A stretch of DNA of 18,404 nt from Microcaldota archaeon (GTDB lineage Archaea > Micrarchaeota > Micrarchaeia > Anstonellales > Bilamarchaeaceae), in contig JACCLJ010000117.1 in NCBI GenBank assembly GCA_013425425.1, positions 1 through 18,404 of the forward strand, written 5' to 3'. The notes below the pieces were generated by a model. That model was given only the letters and a program-made list of their open reading frames with translations. It was not told the origin of the DNA and did no database searches. Below, piece by piece: positions 6,775 through 14,743 of the stretch. The position numbers were made by a program, and so were the translations under genes. How positions within the stretch are numbered: the stretch's first letter is position 1; each line of letters opens with the position of its first letter.

Positions 6775-8760
6775 ATGCGCTTTCGGTTGAAGAGGAGGGT
6801 CAACGATGCCGAACGACCAGAAGCGGAAATGGAGCGTCAAAGGCATGGCGGCCTGAGGAAATTTGCAGGAGCGCTTCTCATTTCGGGCATAATGGCCCTC
6901 GGCGGCTGCCAGAATGATGCGACCCAGAATGCGCCTGAGATGCAGGCATACAAGCCGCCCGCAACCGGGCAGGTCCGGGAAAGGGTGAAAAAGCTTCTCG
7001 TGCTTACAAGGGAAAAATTCAAGGCTGCGCTCAACGATTATGTTGATGGAAAGAAGAGCGAGGGATACGAAGTAAGGGTCGCAACGCTCGAGGAGATTCC
7101 GCAGACCGGCAGGGACGTGCCGGAAAGCATACGGAACTTTTTGAAGCAGGAAAAGGAAAGCAACGGCCTTGATTATCTTCTTATCGTCGGCGATACGGAT
7201 GCGGACGATTTCGCGGGCGGAGCGGTGAACCATGCGATCGACAAGGACTGGGAAATCCCAATGCGCTACGTAAGCGTGGAAGGAAAGCCTTATTCCGAAG
7301 GCCCTGCGGAACTTGAGGACGGAAACCACGACAGCGTATTCCCCACCGACCAGTATTACGCATCGCTGGGCGGAACATGGGATAACGATGGCGACGGCAT
7401 ATACGGAGAGGCGGGCGCGATGAGCGACGAGTTCGATTTCTCGTACGGCGTTTCCGTAGGAAGGCTGCCGGTAAGAACGCCGGAGGAGCTTGCCGTGATT
7501 ATCGATACCACTTCGAAATGGGAGGCAAAGGAAAGGCCGGTCCATTCCGTATTCGAGGGCAAATACTGCGACCCTGGCTATACTCAGGAGGACAGGGAAA
7601 GGATAGCGGGAAATTCCGCCAGGGGCCAGCTTCCCGAAGTAAAGGAAGTGAAAATGCACGTCTGCAACTCCGATCCGGGGGGCGATATCGCGGAATTCCT
7701 GAATGTCGATGGCGCGGATTTCGCGACTAGTGTTTCGCACGGCTGGTTCCACGGCATAACGTTGTACGGCAATGGCGGAAACGAGTATGGCTACCGCCTC
7801 GATTACATGAGCGCAACCATAGCGAAACCGCCGATATATTTCGCCTATGCATGCCTCGTCGGCGCAATCGACCAGCCGAATGACGTGCTCGCCGAATACC
7901 TGCTGAAGAAAGGGCAGGTCGTCGCATTCATCGGGGCGACAAGAAGCCATGCGGACATAACATTCGATTTCTGGAATGGCGCCTACTTCGAGAAGCATTA
8001 CCGCATTGGTGATGCGCTCTACGGCTACAAGGAATGGCTCTATTCCACAAAGGCAATGAACAGCGATGAAAAAGCAAACCTCATGATGTTCACTCTCTTC
8101 GGCGACCCGACACTGCCTATTTCCAAGAGGCCTGAAATAAGCGTCTCCGTGCCGGGAGCGATTGAGATAGAAGCGTATTATCCGGACGTTCCCGTATTCT
8201 TGACGAATAATTCCGAAAGCGCAATGAACGTCCGGTCAAAATACGTCACATCCACCATAGACCTGGAGATATTCGATGATCACGTGGCATCGTTTGCCAG
8301 CGCTTCCTTTGCATTCGAACATCATCTTGACAGCACGCTTCAGAAATACCTGGATGCGAGGATAGTGGTTGAAAACGACAGTGATGCCGTGGTTTCCGTT
8401 TCAAGGGTCACGTTCTTCAGCAGGCACATCGTTAAAGGGCCGGACGATGCCGATGTCAGGGGCGGGCGGGAAGTCACGGTGCCGGTGCTCGTTCTGTATG
8501 GCAATGACGAAAGCGTTGCGATAAAGGCGGAATTCTATCCCGGCTGCTACGAGAACTGCATGCCGGACGAGAGGGAGCACTTCGAGGTTTTCTCAGGGAC
8601 GTTCAGCCTTGCAGATGGAAGGAAACTGCCGGTTACGTTTACCGCCCCTCTGAACAGCAACCCCTACATCCCGGGCAGCAACTATACAATCCCGCAGATC
8701 GAATTCTCATGCGAGGAGTGCAGCGGCGGCAATCCGACATACGTTTATTATATTGAGTAG
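6775..8760 (+). CDS. Peptidase family C25 (gingipain-type) cysteine protease, predicted lipoprotein
   Basis: A 661-residue secreted protein. Residues 1-29 are basic and polar, 30-44 hydrophobic (AGALLISGIMALGG), and Cys45 sits in a lipobox-like ALGGC, so lipid anchoring outside the cell is likely. The C25 domain spans about 65-455: a predicted calcium loop DNDGDGIYGE (203-212), GRLPVRT, the catalytic His322 in VSHGWFHG and the catalytic Cys360 in YAYACLVGA, then the family-typical LFGDPTLPI. The 38-residue His-Cys spacing is close to that in gingipains. The remaining 200 residues look like beta-sandwich repeats with cysteine pairs (CYENC and CEEC) near the end. Members of the family cleave extracellular proteins; specificity here is unknown. 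ATG 6775 is favoured by the TATA distance; ATG 6829 would give a shorter, more usual signal peptide. No bacterial type-9 secretion sorting domain is visible. Confidence 0.85.
   Translation: MRFRLKRRVNDAERPEAEMERQRHGGLRKFAGALLISGIMALGGCQNDATQNAPEMQAYKPPATGQVRERVKKLLVLTREKFKAALNDYVDGKKSEGYEVRVATLEEIPQTGRDVPESIRNFLKQEKESNGLDYLLIVGDTDADDFAGGAVNHAIDKDWEIPMRYVSVEGKPYSEGPAELEDGNHDSVFPTDQYYASLGGTWDNDGDGIYGEAGAMSDEFDFSYGVSVGRLPVRTPEELAVIIDTTSKWEAKERPVHSVFEGKYCDPGYTQEDRERIAGNSARGQLPEVKEVKMHVCNSDPGGDIAEFLNVDGADFATSVSHGWFHGITLYGNGGNEYGYRLDYMSATIAKPPIYFAYACLVGAIDQPNDVLAEYLLKKGQVVAFIGATRSHADITFDFWNGAYFEKHYRIGDALYGYKEWLYSTKAMNSDEKANLMMFTLFGDPTLPISKRPEISVSVPGAIEIEAYYPDVPVFLTNNSESAMNVRSKYVTSTIDLEIFDDHVASFASASFAFEHHLDSTLQKYLDARIVVENDSDAVVSVSRVTFFSRHIVKGPDDADVRGGREVTVPVLVLYGNDESVAIKAEFYPGCYENCMPDEREHFEVFSGTFSLADGRKLPVTFTAPLNSNPYIPGSNYTIPQIEFSCEECSGGNPTYVYYIE
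8744..8754 (+). promoter_or_regulatory. TATA box inside the end of the C25 gene, for the gamma-CA-like gene
   Basis: TTTATTATATT is formed by the last sense codons of the peptidase gene (V-Y-Y-I). Its centre is about 26 bases before ATG 8774, as expected for a leaderless start. Confidence 0.5.
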
Positions 8761-8773
8761 CGCCATTCTTTCC

Positions 8774-9217
8774 ATGAACAAAATCCACAAGACCGCGATA
8801 ATCGAAGGCGACGTTGAGCTTGGAGATAAGATCGGAATATCAGCGTATGCTGTGCTTAGAGGCGACGAAGGAAAGATAAAGGTCGGAAGCCGCTCGAACA
8901 TACAGGAGCACTGCACGCTGCATGGGAAAGGCGTTTCAATAGGCGATTCCGTGACGATAGGCCACGGCGCCATACTTCACGGCTGCAGGATAGGCAATAA
9001 CGTGCTCGTCGGCATGGGCGCAATCGTCATGGACGGCGCGGAGATAGGCGAATGGTGCATAATAGGCGCAGGCGCGGTCGTGACGCCCGGAACGAAAATA
9101 GAACCGGGTTCGCTTGCAGTCGGGCTGCCCGCAAAGGTTTTGAGAAAACTGGATGAAGACGACAAAAAACTCATAAGGAAATCGGCAGCGAATTACCTGC
9201 GGAAGCTGAAGGGATAA
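8774..9217 (+). CDS. Gamma-carbonic-anhydrase-like left-handed beta-helix protein
   Basis: A 147-residue protein of hexapeptide repeats (for example AIIEGDVELGDKIGI and AEIGEWCIIGAGAVV) ending in a C-terminal helix (DDKKLIRKSAANYLRKLKG), typical of the gamma-CA/YrdA/PaaY family. The three zinc-ligand histidines line up: His50 in CTLH, and His64 and His69 in GHGAILHG, with the family Arg29 (LRGD) and Gln44 (NIQ). These proteins are trimers with metal sites between subunits. Real carbonic anhydrase activity is known for some members, while others are acyltransferase-like or of unknown function. The acidic loop of the prototype Cam is absent, as in CamH-type proteins. ATG 8774 is chosen over an in-frame TTG at 8753 that overlaps the preceding stop codon, because a TATA box sits 26 bases upstream of 8774. 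Confidence 0.88.
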   Translation: MNKIHKTAIIEGDVELGDKIGISAYAVLRGDEGKIKVGSRSNIQEHCTLHGKGVSIGDSVTIGHGAILHGCRIGNNVLVGMGAIVMDGAEIGEWCIIGAGAVVTPGTKIEPGSLAVGLPAKVLRKLDEDDKKLIRKSAANYLRKLKG

Positions 9218-9223
9218 TGAAAG

Positions 9224-9235
9224 CAATTTAAATCC
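9224..9235 (+). promoter_or_regulatory. TATA box of the ABC exporter operon
   Basis: CAATTTAAATCC is centred about 26 bases before ATG 9255, with no Shine-Dalgarno; a leaderless transcript is predicted. Confidence 0.55.
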
Positions 9236-9254
9236 TTAATCAGAATTAATTCGC

Positions 9255-10211
9255 ATGCCTGCGGTTGTCGAAGCGGAAAACCTCGTCAAATCCTACCCCG
9301 GAAAGGTTACGCTGTACAATTTTTCCCTGACAATAAACGAGGGCGAGATTTTCGGATTGCTCGGCCCTAACGGAGCGGGCAAAAGCACTTTCATACGGAT
9401 TTTAACCGGGCTTGAGGAGGCGGATTCCGGCAGGATAGCGCTGTTCGGGGGCGCGCCCTCAAGGGAAAACAGGAAAAAAATAGGGGTCGCGCCGCAGGAC
9501 AATGCGGTTTATCCCCTGCTAACATGCATGGAAAACCTCCTTTATTTCGGCTCCCTTTACGGCGTAGGCGGAAAAAAGGCGAAGGAAAAGGCGGAGAAGC
9601 TTCTTGTCGATTTGGAACTTTCCGAAAAGAAAAACGTACAGGCCGGCTTCCTAAGCGGCGGGATGAAGAGGCGCCTTAATCTCGCATGCGCGCTCATGCA
9701 CACGCCGAAGCTGATAATACTTGACGAGCCCACCACCGGGCTCGACCCATCCACGAGAAGGAAGATGTGGAAGACCGCGACCGAGATAGTAAGGGAAAGC
9801 GGCGCCACTTTACTGCTTACGACGCATTACATGGAGGAAGCGGAAGCATTGTGCGGCAGGATAGCATTCATCAATGCAGGGCAGGTGGTGGCGGAAGGAA
9901 GCCCTGAAGAGCTGAAGAGGATGGCCGGCCGGGAGATGGCAAAGGTGAAGAGCCTGCCCGGCGAGTATGCAAAGCTCGAGCCGCTTTTGAAGGGTGTAAA
10001 TGGAGTCGAGAACGTAACGGTGACCGAGCACGGCGTGGTCGTCGAATCGGAAAACATCGCTTCGAAGGTAGGCGAGATAACGAGGATTTTCGGGAAAAGC
10101 AGGGAAAAGATCATCGAGCTCTCGGTTTCAAAGCCGTCGCTAGAGGATGTTTTCCTGAAGCTCACGGGAGCGCAGCTCAAGGAGGGTGTCAAGGTTGAAC
10201 CTAAGAAGTGA
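9255..10211 (+). CDS. ABC-2 type exporter, ATP-binding subunit
   Basis: A 318-residue ATPase with every ABC motif: Walker A GPNGAGKST (37-45), Q-loop in GVAPQDN, signature LSGGM (about 134-138), Walker B LIILDEP (about 154-160) followed by TTGLDP, and the H-loop histidine in TTHYMEEAE. The C-terminal extension (about 220-318) resembles the domain found in DrrA/NatA-like subunits. Such subunits pair with ABC-2 membrane proteins to export lipids, polysaccharides, drugs or peptides. The gene overlaps the permease gene by 17 bases, a strong sign of coupled translation and of one transporter. Its own leaderless promoter sits directly upstream. Confidence 0.93.
   Translation: MPAVVEAENLVKSYPGKVTLYNFSLTINEGEIFGLLGPNGAGKSTFIRILTGLEEADSGRIALFGGAPSRENRKKIGVAPQDNAVYPLLTCMENLLYFGSLYGVGGKKAKEKAEKLLVDLELSEKKNVQAGFLSGGMKRRLNLACALMHTPKLIILDEPTTGLDPSTRRKMWKTATEIVRESGATLLLTTHYMEEAEALCGRIAFINAGQVVAEGSPEELKRMAGREMAKVKSLPGEYAKLEPLLKGVNGVENVTVTEHGVVVESENIASKVGEITRIFGKSREKIIELSVSKPSLEDVFLKLTGAQLKEGVKVEPKK
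10181..10188 (+). promoter_or_regulatory. Shine-Dalgarno deciding a TTG start for the permease
   Basis: GGAGGGTG lies inside the last codons of the ATPase gene. It ends six bases before TTG 10195 and overlaps the alternative GTG at 10186, so TTG is favoured. The spacing equals that of the GGTGA-N5-ATG sites elsewhere in the window. Confidence 0.55.
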
Positions 10212-12039
10212 GATAGAAAAGGATGGGAAGCAATTCTTCAGGGAGGGGAGGACGCTGGTCCTTCTTTTTGCCGCGCCGATAATCGTCCTGCTCATACTCG
10301 GAGGGGTTTTCGGAAGAACGTCCATAGACATAGGCGGGACTGCGATCGGGCTGTGCGACCTTGACAACAGCGCCGTATCAAACCTCTTCGTGAGCGGCAT
10401 AACCAACAGCACGAAGATAATGGATTACAGCAACGAAACGGATTGCAGCCTCGTTGTCGAGCGCGAAGTCCGGGAGGGGCGGCTGGCGGCAGCGCTGGTC
10501 ATTCCGGCCGGATTCGGAACCGGGATAACTGAAGGGGAATCGCAGAACCTCACGGTGTTCCTGGACAATTCGAGGATTCAGACCGCGCCGTCCATCGAGG
10601 CGTTCATGAAGGCGGCGGTCCAGGAGACGGGGCAGGAGATAGGAACGGAATTCATACTCACCGTATGGGGCAGGCTTGACGAGGCTGGCGCCCAGCTTGA
10701 GGACCTTCTTGAAGGGGTTAGCGACACGAGGGAAAGGGCGCAGGAGATGCAGATACAGCTCAGCGAAACATCCGATTCCCTCAATGCGATAAACATCACG
10801 GTCGTGGAAAGCGAGCTGAACGCGGCGAATTCGACCGTTGAAGCGGCATTGTCATCGCTCGAAGATGCGGAGAGCAACCTGACCGTGATAGAAAGCAGGT
10901 TCGCGGGCTATGATGCTGAGCTCAACCAGAGCGAATCGGACCTCATGGAGATAAACCGGACGCTGGCCAATGCGAGCGGATACATAGCCGCCGCGAAATC
11001 CGGGATGAACTGCTCGGACCCGCTTTTCATCGCATACTGCTTCTCGCTGGATTCGCTCGGCTCGCAGATAGATTCGGCAAAGGCATCCGTCGAAGACAGG
11101 CTGACGAAGATAAGAAATGCGAGGGCAAGCCTTTCCGAAGCGAACGCGACGATACAGGATTTCAAGGCAAACATAGCGGATGCGAAGAACGGAGCCTCGG
11201 ACGCGGAGGCGCGCATCGCGAACATGCAGGATTTCGTCTACGGCCTTGCAAAAAGCAAACGGGAGGCGCTTGTCACCATAGCGGAGATCAATTCCTCGCT
11301 TGTTGAACTCGTCGAAAAAAGCTACGAGCTCGAGGATATAATACTAGAGAGCAGGAAGCAGATAACCGAGATAACCTCCACGGACCCGCAGTCCGTCGTT
11401 TCACCGATACTCCTTTCCTCCAATTATCTTTTCGGCAGCAGGACGTTCTTCGATTTCCTCCTGCCCAGCCTCCTGCCGATGATACTGATGTTCATTTCGC
11501 TCTTCCTCTCCTCGACGTCGCTTGTGCGCGAAAAGAACAGCGGAACGCTCGGCAGGGTGGGGCTTTCCCAGATAAATCCCATCGAATACACGGCGACAAA
11601 AGTGCTCAGCTACACCGTCGTCCTCATTCCGGAGGCAATCCTCCTGACAATCGTGGCGGCCATGGTCTATTCCGCATTCCCGCTGTTCGACATCGGCACG
11701 GTGATATTCGTTTTCGAAAGCCTCGTCCTCCTCATCCTCGCCTTCACGGCGATAGGGGTTCTCATAGCAATCTTCTCGGAATCCGAAGCCACGGCATTCC
11801 TCGCATCGCTTGTCGTCGGCCTTCCGCTTCTTTTCCTTAGCGGCCTCGTCTTCCCGTTCGAATTCATGCCATCGACCATCGCAATGCTCGGATACGCCTC
11901 CCCGCTTACGCAGGGCGTGTTCAGCATGCAGTCGCTTATCCTCTATCACTCGCCCCAGCCGGTGGGTTTCGGGGTTCTCCTGCTTTACGCGATAGTCTTC
12001 ACTCTGGTGGCCGCATTTTCGATGAAGAAAATAAGATAA
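10195..12039 (+). CDS. ABC-2 type exporter permease with large coiled-coil, sequon-rich ectodomain
   Basis: A 614-residue membrane protein with a TTG start. One membrane helix (about 20-40) is followed by an extracellular domain of about 370 residues (about 41-415) and then five or six membrane helices to the end. The first part of the ectodomain resembles ABC-2 permeases of the YhgE/NatB kind. The middle (about 160-390) is long coiled-coil (for example ELNAANSTVEAALSSLEDAE). Twelve N-x-S/T sequons fall in the ectodomain and essentially none in the C-terminal helices, which fixes the topology and suggests heavy N-glycosylation. The last part contains the usual ABC-2 loop (SSTSLVREKNSGTLGR). 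The partner ATPase is immediately upstream. Substrate unknown; surface lipids, glycans or peptides are possible. In archaea a coiled-coil outside the membrane could reach into the S-layer, but that is inference. Confidence 0.87.
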   Translation: MNLRSEIEKDGKQFFREGRTLVLLFAAPIIVLLILGGVFGRTSIDIGGTAIGLCDLDNSAVSNLFVSGITNSTKIMDYSNETDCSLVVEREVREGRLAAALVIPAGFGTGITEGESQNLTVFLDNSRIQTAPSIEAFMKAAVQETGQEIGTEFILTVWGRLDEAGAQLEDLLEGVSDTRERAQEMQIQLSETSDSLNAINITVVESELNAANSTVEAALSSLEDAESNLTVIESRFAGYDAELNQSESDLMEINRTLANASGYIAAAKSGMNCSDPLFIAYCFSLDSLGSQIDSAKASVEDRLTKIRNARASLSEANATIQDFKANIADAKNGASDAEARIANMQDFVYGLAKSKREALVTIAEINSSLVELVEKSYELEDIILESRKQITEITSTDPQSVVSPILLSSNYLFGSRTFFDFLLPSLLPMILMFISLFLSSTSLVREKNSGTLGRVGLSQINPIEYTATKVLSYTVVLIPEAILLTIVAAMVYSAFPLFDIGTVIFVFESLVLLILAFTAIGVLIAIFSESEATAFLASLVVGLPLLFLSGLVFPFEFMPSTIAMLGYASPLTQGVFSMQSLILYHSPQPVGFGVLLLYAIVFTLVAAFSMKKIR

Positions 12040-12043
12040 AAAA
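12026..12043 (-). terminator. T-rich terminator of the pilin-like gene
   Basis: Read on the minus strand, the bases right after the stop codon are TTTTTTATCTTATTTTC, a typical archaeal U-run terminator. It lies antisense within the last codons and stop of the convergent permease gene. Confidence 0.4.
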
Positions 12044-12655
12044 TCAGAAGTAGCCGCCCCAGATTACGTTGCAGTGCATGTAATACGTCCTTATGAGATT
12101 GCCGCCCTTCGTCACCGCATCCTTGTAGGCGTATACCTGGCAGCTCTCAAGAAGCTTCCTTTCCGTATAATGGGTGTAGAATTTTATCTCGAACGTCCCC
12201 TGGTTCGCATAATAGCCGTCAAGCGTGTCCGACTTGCCGAGGAATACTGCAAAGCATTCTATGTCTATCGGCTGCTCCTGGTCTGTCCTTTCATAGACCT
12301 TTGCGCCGAAGCCCCTTATCTCGTAGAGATACCTATCGCCGAAGAGCACGGGATAGCCCGGGATGCTCATGTTCTCCGAATTAGGAACATAATCGGGCGG
12401 CTGGCCCATCGGCCCAAGCGACCATTCCTGCACGTCTATGCGGTAATCGCCCTGCGGATTGTTCGTATAGAAATCCTCGCTCACAAGCGCAAGGTTCTCG
12501 TCGATAAGCCCGCCGACGCTTTTGTCCGTGACCTGCACCTGCGTCTGTTCGCTGAATACGCTTCCGCCGGCCACCCACACCGCCGTCATTATGCCTATCA
12601 GCAGAAGAAGGGTGATGAACATCTCGTTTATTTCAAGTTCTCCTTTTTTGGACAT
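12044..12655 (-). CDS. Secreted single-helix protein, possibly type IV pilin-like
   Basis: A 203-residue protein. The first residues (MSKKGELEINEMF) precede a hydrophobic helix (about 14-31, ITLLLLIGIMTAVWVAGG). The remainder is a polar, extracellular-looking domain with aromatic-rich strands (RYLYEIRGFGAKVYER, FEIKFYTHYTE) and three cysteines. KKG followed by a helix resembles the archaeal class III (prepilin) signal, but a glutamate sits at +1, +3 and +6 of the putative cut, so processing is uncertain. A plain membrane-anchored protein is the alternative. GGTGA (12662-12666 read in reverse) is six bases upstream of ATG 12655. It lies 55 bp downstream of priS and meets the ABC permease end-to-end with a 4 bp gap. 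No family recognised for the C-terminal domain. Confidence 0.7.
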   Translation of the reverse strand: MSKKGELEINEMFITLLLLIGIMTAVWVAGGSVFSEQTQVQVTDKSVGGLIDENLALVSEDFYTNNPQGDYRIDVQEWSLGPMGQPPDYVPNSENMSIPGYPVLFGDRYLYEIRGFGAKVYERTDQEQPIDIECFAVFLGKSDTLDGYYANQGTFEIKFYTHYTERKLLESCQVYAYKDAVTKGGNLIRTYYMHCNVIWGGYF

Positions 12656-12661
12656 GCAAAG

Positions 12662-12666
12662 TCACC
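12662..12666 (-). promoter_or_regulatory. GGTGA Shine-Dalgarno of the pilin-like gene
   Basis: On the minus strand AAGGTGACTTTGC precedes ATG 12655; GGTGA ends six bases before it. An AATATT element about 12690-12696 may be the matching TATA box, but its distance is unclear. Confidence 0.45.
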
Positions 12667-12710
12667 TTGTAAAATTATGTATGATAACCAATATTAAGGT
12701 TGCTTTTGGT

Positions 12711-13799
12711 TCAGAAGGCGATGGATGCGCTCCCCTTCAGGACGTAAAAAAGCGCAACCGCTTCCGGAAGCTCAGTATTCTGCCCCTTCGTGAACGGCCC
12801 GTGCGTGCTCCCGGCAATTTCAAGCTGAGGCACATCCTCTGAAAAAACGGTCTTCAGGTTGTTCTTCCCGCCGAGCAGCGCATCCTCAAGCGGCTCGAAT
12901 TTCCCGATGTCATCCACCACCTTCGCGATGAAACCCGTTTCGCCATGGATGCTGTTCGGCACGCGGATAAGCTTGCTCAGGTCGTGCGTCACCGCCGCGT
13001 CCGCATTCACGGAAAGAACGGGAAGCGTCTTCGCGGCATCGCACACCTTGCCGGGTATGTCCGCAAGCTTCATGGAGCTCCTGCTCCAGTCGCCCTCTCC
13101 TATGCCGTCGATGAACATCTTTCTCTGCGTTTCCTTTGAGAATATCCTCGGTGCAAGCAGCGAAGGATCGCCCGTTACCATGCGCGCGATGCGCCCCCTG
13201 TATCCGCCCTCGTCGGGCCGCGGGCCGTAAAGCTTCTTGTGCCTCGCCACCTCTTCCCATTCGAAAAAATCCTCATAGCGGAGCCCCTCGCCCCGTATAT
13301 AATTCACTATCTCCCTTCTCGCATCGCCGTCAAGGAGGAGATACTCGTCGTCGCGCACATGGATGTGGTAGCCGCGGTTTCCGGAGAAAACGACAAGGAC
13401 GTCTTTTTTCGACACCCCGAAATCGCCGAGCAGGAATTCCTCGAGAAGGCGCACGGCGTCCTGCTTGACCTCCTCCAGCTTCGGATAGACGGCATACTTC
13501 CCCTCCGCATGCAGGTCCAGGTCGAAGATAAGGTCCGCGCCTATCCTCTGTTTTTTCTCTATCGGCGTTGCCGCGGGAAAATGATAGTATGCAGCGGAAT
13601 GGGAAACGAAGAACGGCGTATTCGCAGTGAGGTATCCCCTGAACTCCGATGCGCTTCCGAAAGCGAGGTGCCTCGAATCTATCTTCTTGCTGTTCCCCAC
13701 GCCGAATTCGCGCCTCTCTATGCTTTTGATGTTGAATTCCGCTGCCGAGTAGTATTCCGAGAATCTCGAAAGTATGAATCTTCTCTCTTCAACGTTCAT
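12711..13799 (-). CDS. priS: DNA primase small (catalytic) subunit PriS
   Basis: A 362-residue archaeo-eukaryotic primase catalytic subunit. Motifs: DLD at 93-95 (in FDLDLH, the metal-binding acid pair), SGNRGYHIHV (139-148, nucleotide binding), and the third acid Asp273 followed by Arg279 in HDLSKLIRVP. It synthesises RNA or mixed primers for replication together with PriL. Its start codon overlaps the priL stop as ATGA, so the two are translationally coupled and made in step. Length is normal for the family. Unusual: the stretch between DLD and SGNRG, where most archaeal PriS proteins carry a zinc knuckle of Cys and His residues, has no cysteine here; the whole protein has only Cys253. Confidence 0.93.
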   Translation of the reverse strand: MNVEERRFILSRFSEYYSAAEFNIKSIERREFGVGNSKKIDSRHLAFGSASEFRGYLTANTPFFVSHSAAYYHFPAATPIEKKQRIGADLIFDLDLHAEGKYAVYPKLEEVKQDAVRLLEEFLLGDFGVSKKDVLVVFSGNRGYHIHVRDDEYLLLDGDARREIVNYIRGEGLRYEDFFEWEEVARHKKLYGPRPDEGGYRGRIARMVTGDPSLLAPRIFSKETQRKMFIDGIGEGDWSRSSMKLADIPGKVCDAAKTLPVLSVNADAAVTHDLSKLIRVPNSIHGETGFIAKVVDDIGKFEPLEDALLGGKNNLKTVFSEDVPQLEIAGSTHGPFTKGQNTELPEAVALFYVLKGSASIAF

Positions 13800-14725
13800 T
13801 TTCCCGCCCTCTTGTGCCAGTTGAGCGGGCTGCCTATGCCGCAGTTCGCCCTGCAGAGCCCGTATCCCACGACGCTGGCGCAGGACGGCACGGAATAGCC
13901 GCGCTTGCGCGCATGCTCCACCTGGTATTTCGTGATCTTCTCGCTGAAATCCGGAAAATTGGAGAAGAAGCTGATTATCTTCTCATTGCTGAGCCCTATG
14001 CCCATGAGATATACCGCAAGATAAAACCTCGCGGGATGCGGAAGGTTCTGGTGCTTCTTTACCGCATCGATCAGCTCCACAATGCAGGGCGGATGGCTTC
14101 CCTCAAGCTCCGCAACCGCGCGGATTTCCCTTTTCGGAAGCTCGTCCAGCAGCCTTTTCGCGGACGAAACTATCCTCTCCGGCGGATTTTTTACAAGCGG
14201 AAGCCTCTCGATGTGCTTTCTCACCGCCTCCTCCATCATCCTCTTCTTTTCCGGTTCGGTTATGGCGACGAAGCCGCTCGTTATCCTCCGGTTTATGAGC
14301 TGGTAATGCGGGGACCGCGGGGTGAATCTCAGGAAAACCGGAAGCCGCACAAGAAGCGCATTTTCTTTTCTTACCGAGGGTATTCCCAGCTCCGTAGCGA
14401 GCGCATCCACGTTTTCCATGCTTTCGTCATCAAGGAATGAGCGCACCTTCTTCGATTCGCTCACCGCGAACTTGTTCGTGAGGTAATTGTTCCTCATGTA
14501 GCCGAGTATCATCCTTGCCGCGGCATAGGCGAGCAGGTCCTCCCTCTTCTCCTCATTGCCCGCATATACTCCTTTCCTCGCGGTTCCGTTAAGGGCGTCG
14601 GTTATCCTGCGCACTGCCATATCCGCTATTTCATCCGTCACCGCGGCAAAGCTGTCGGACTTAAGAATTTCTTTCGCTGCGGATGTGAACGGATACCTGA
14701 CAGCGAAATCGATGCCCCCCACCAT
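13796..14725 (-). CDS. priL: DNA primase large subunit PriL (iron-sulphur protein)
   Basis: A 309-residue protein with the four cysteines expected for the 4Fe-4S cluster of PriL: Cys214 (HPPCIVEL), Cys282 (VPSCAS), Cys291 and Cys295 (GLCRANCG). The helical N-terminal region (about 1-170) with the RYPF opening is typical. PriL binds PriS, controls primer start and length, and contacts the template. It is at the short end for the family. ATG 14725 is chosen over the in-frame TTG 14740 because a TATA box lies about 27 bp upstream of 14725, matching a leaderless transcript. It overlaps priS by four bases, and its stop region feeds directly into the priS start. Confidence 0.92.
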   Translation of the reverse strand: MVGGIDFAVRYPFTSAAKEILKSDSFAAVTDEIADMAVRRITDALNGTARKGVYAGNEEKREDLLAYAAARMILGYMRNNYLTNKFAVSESKKVRSFLDDESMENVDALATELGIPSVRKENALLVRLPVFLRFTPRSPHYQLINRRITSGFVAITEPEKKRMMEEAVRKHIERLPLVKNPPERIVSSAKRLLDELPKREIRAVAELEGSHPPCIVELIDAVKKHQNLPHPARFYLAVYLMGIGLSNEKIISFFSNFPDFSEKITKYQVEHARKRGYSVPSCASVVGYGLCRANCGIGSPLNWHKRAGK

Positions 14726-14743
14726 AATATGATTTTGCAATCC

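Noticed and set aside
6745..7998. A 417-codon minus-strand frame opposite the C25 peptidase
   Set aside because: No recognisable motif, and the opposite strand encodes an intact catalytic domain.
8753..8773. TTG start for the gamma-CA-like protein
   Set aside because: It overlaps the preceding stop codon and adds residues not typical of the family; ATG 8774 has a TATA box at the right distance.
9255..12039. ABC pair as a bacterial-type drug exporter acquired recently
   Set aside because: Promoter style, codon use and sequon-rich ectodomain look native to the surrounding archaeal DNA; nothing marks recent transfer.
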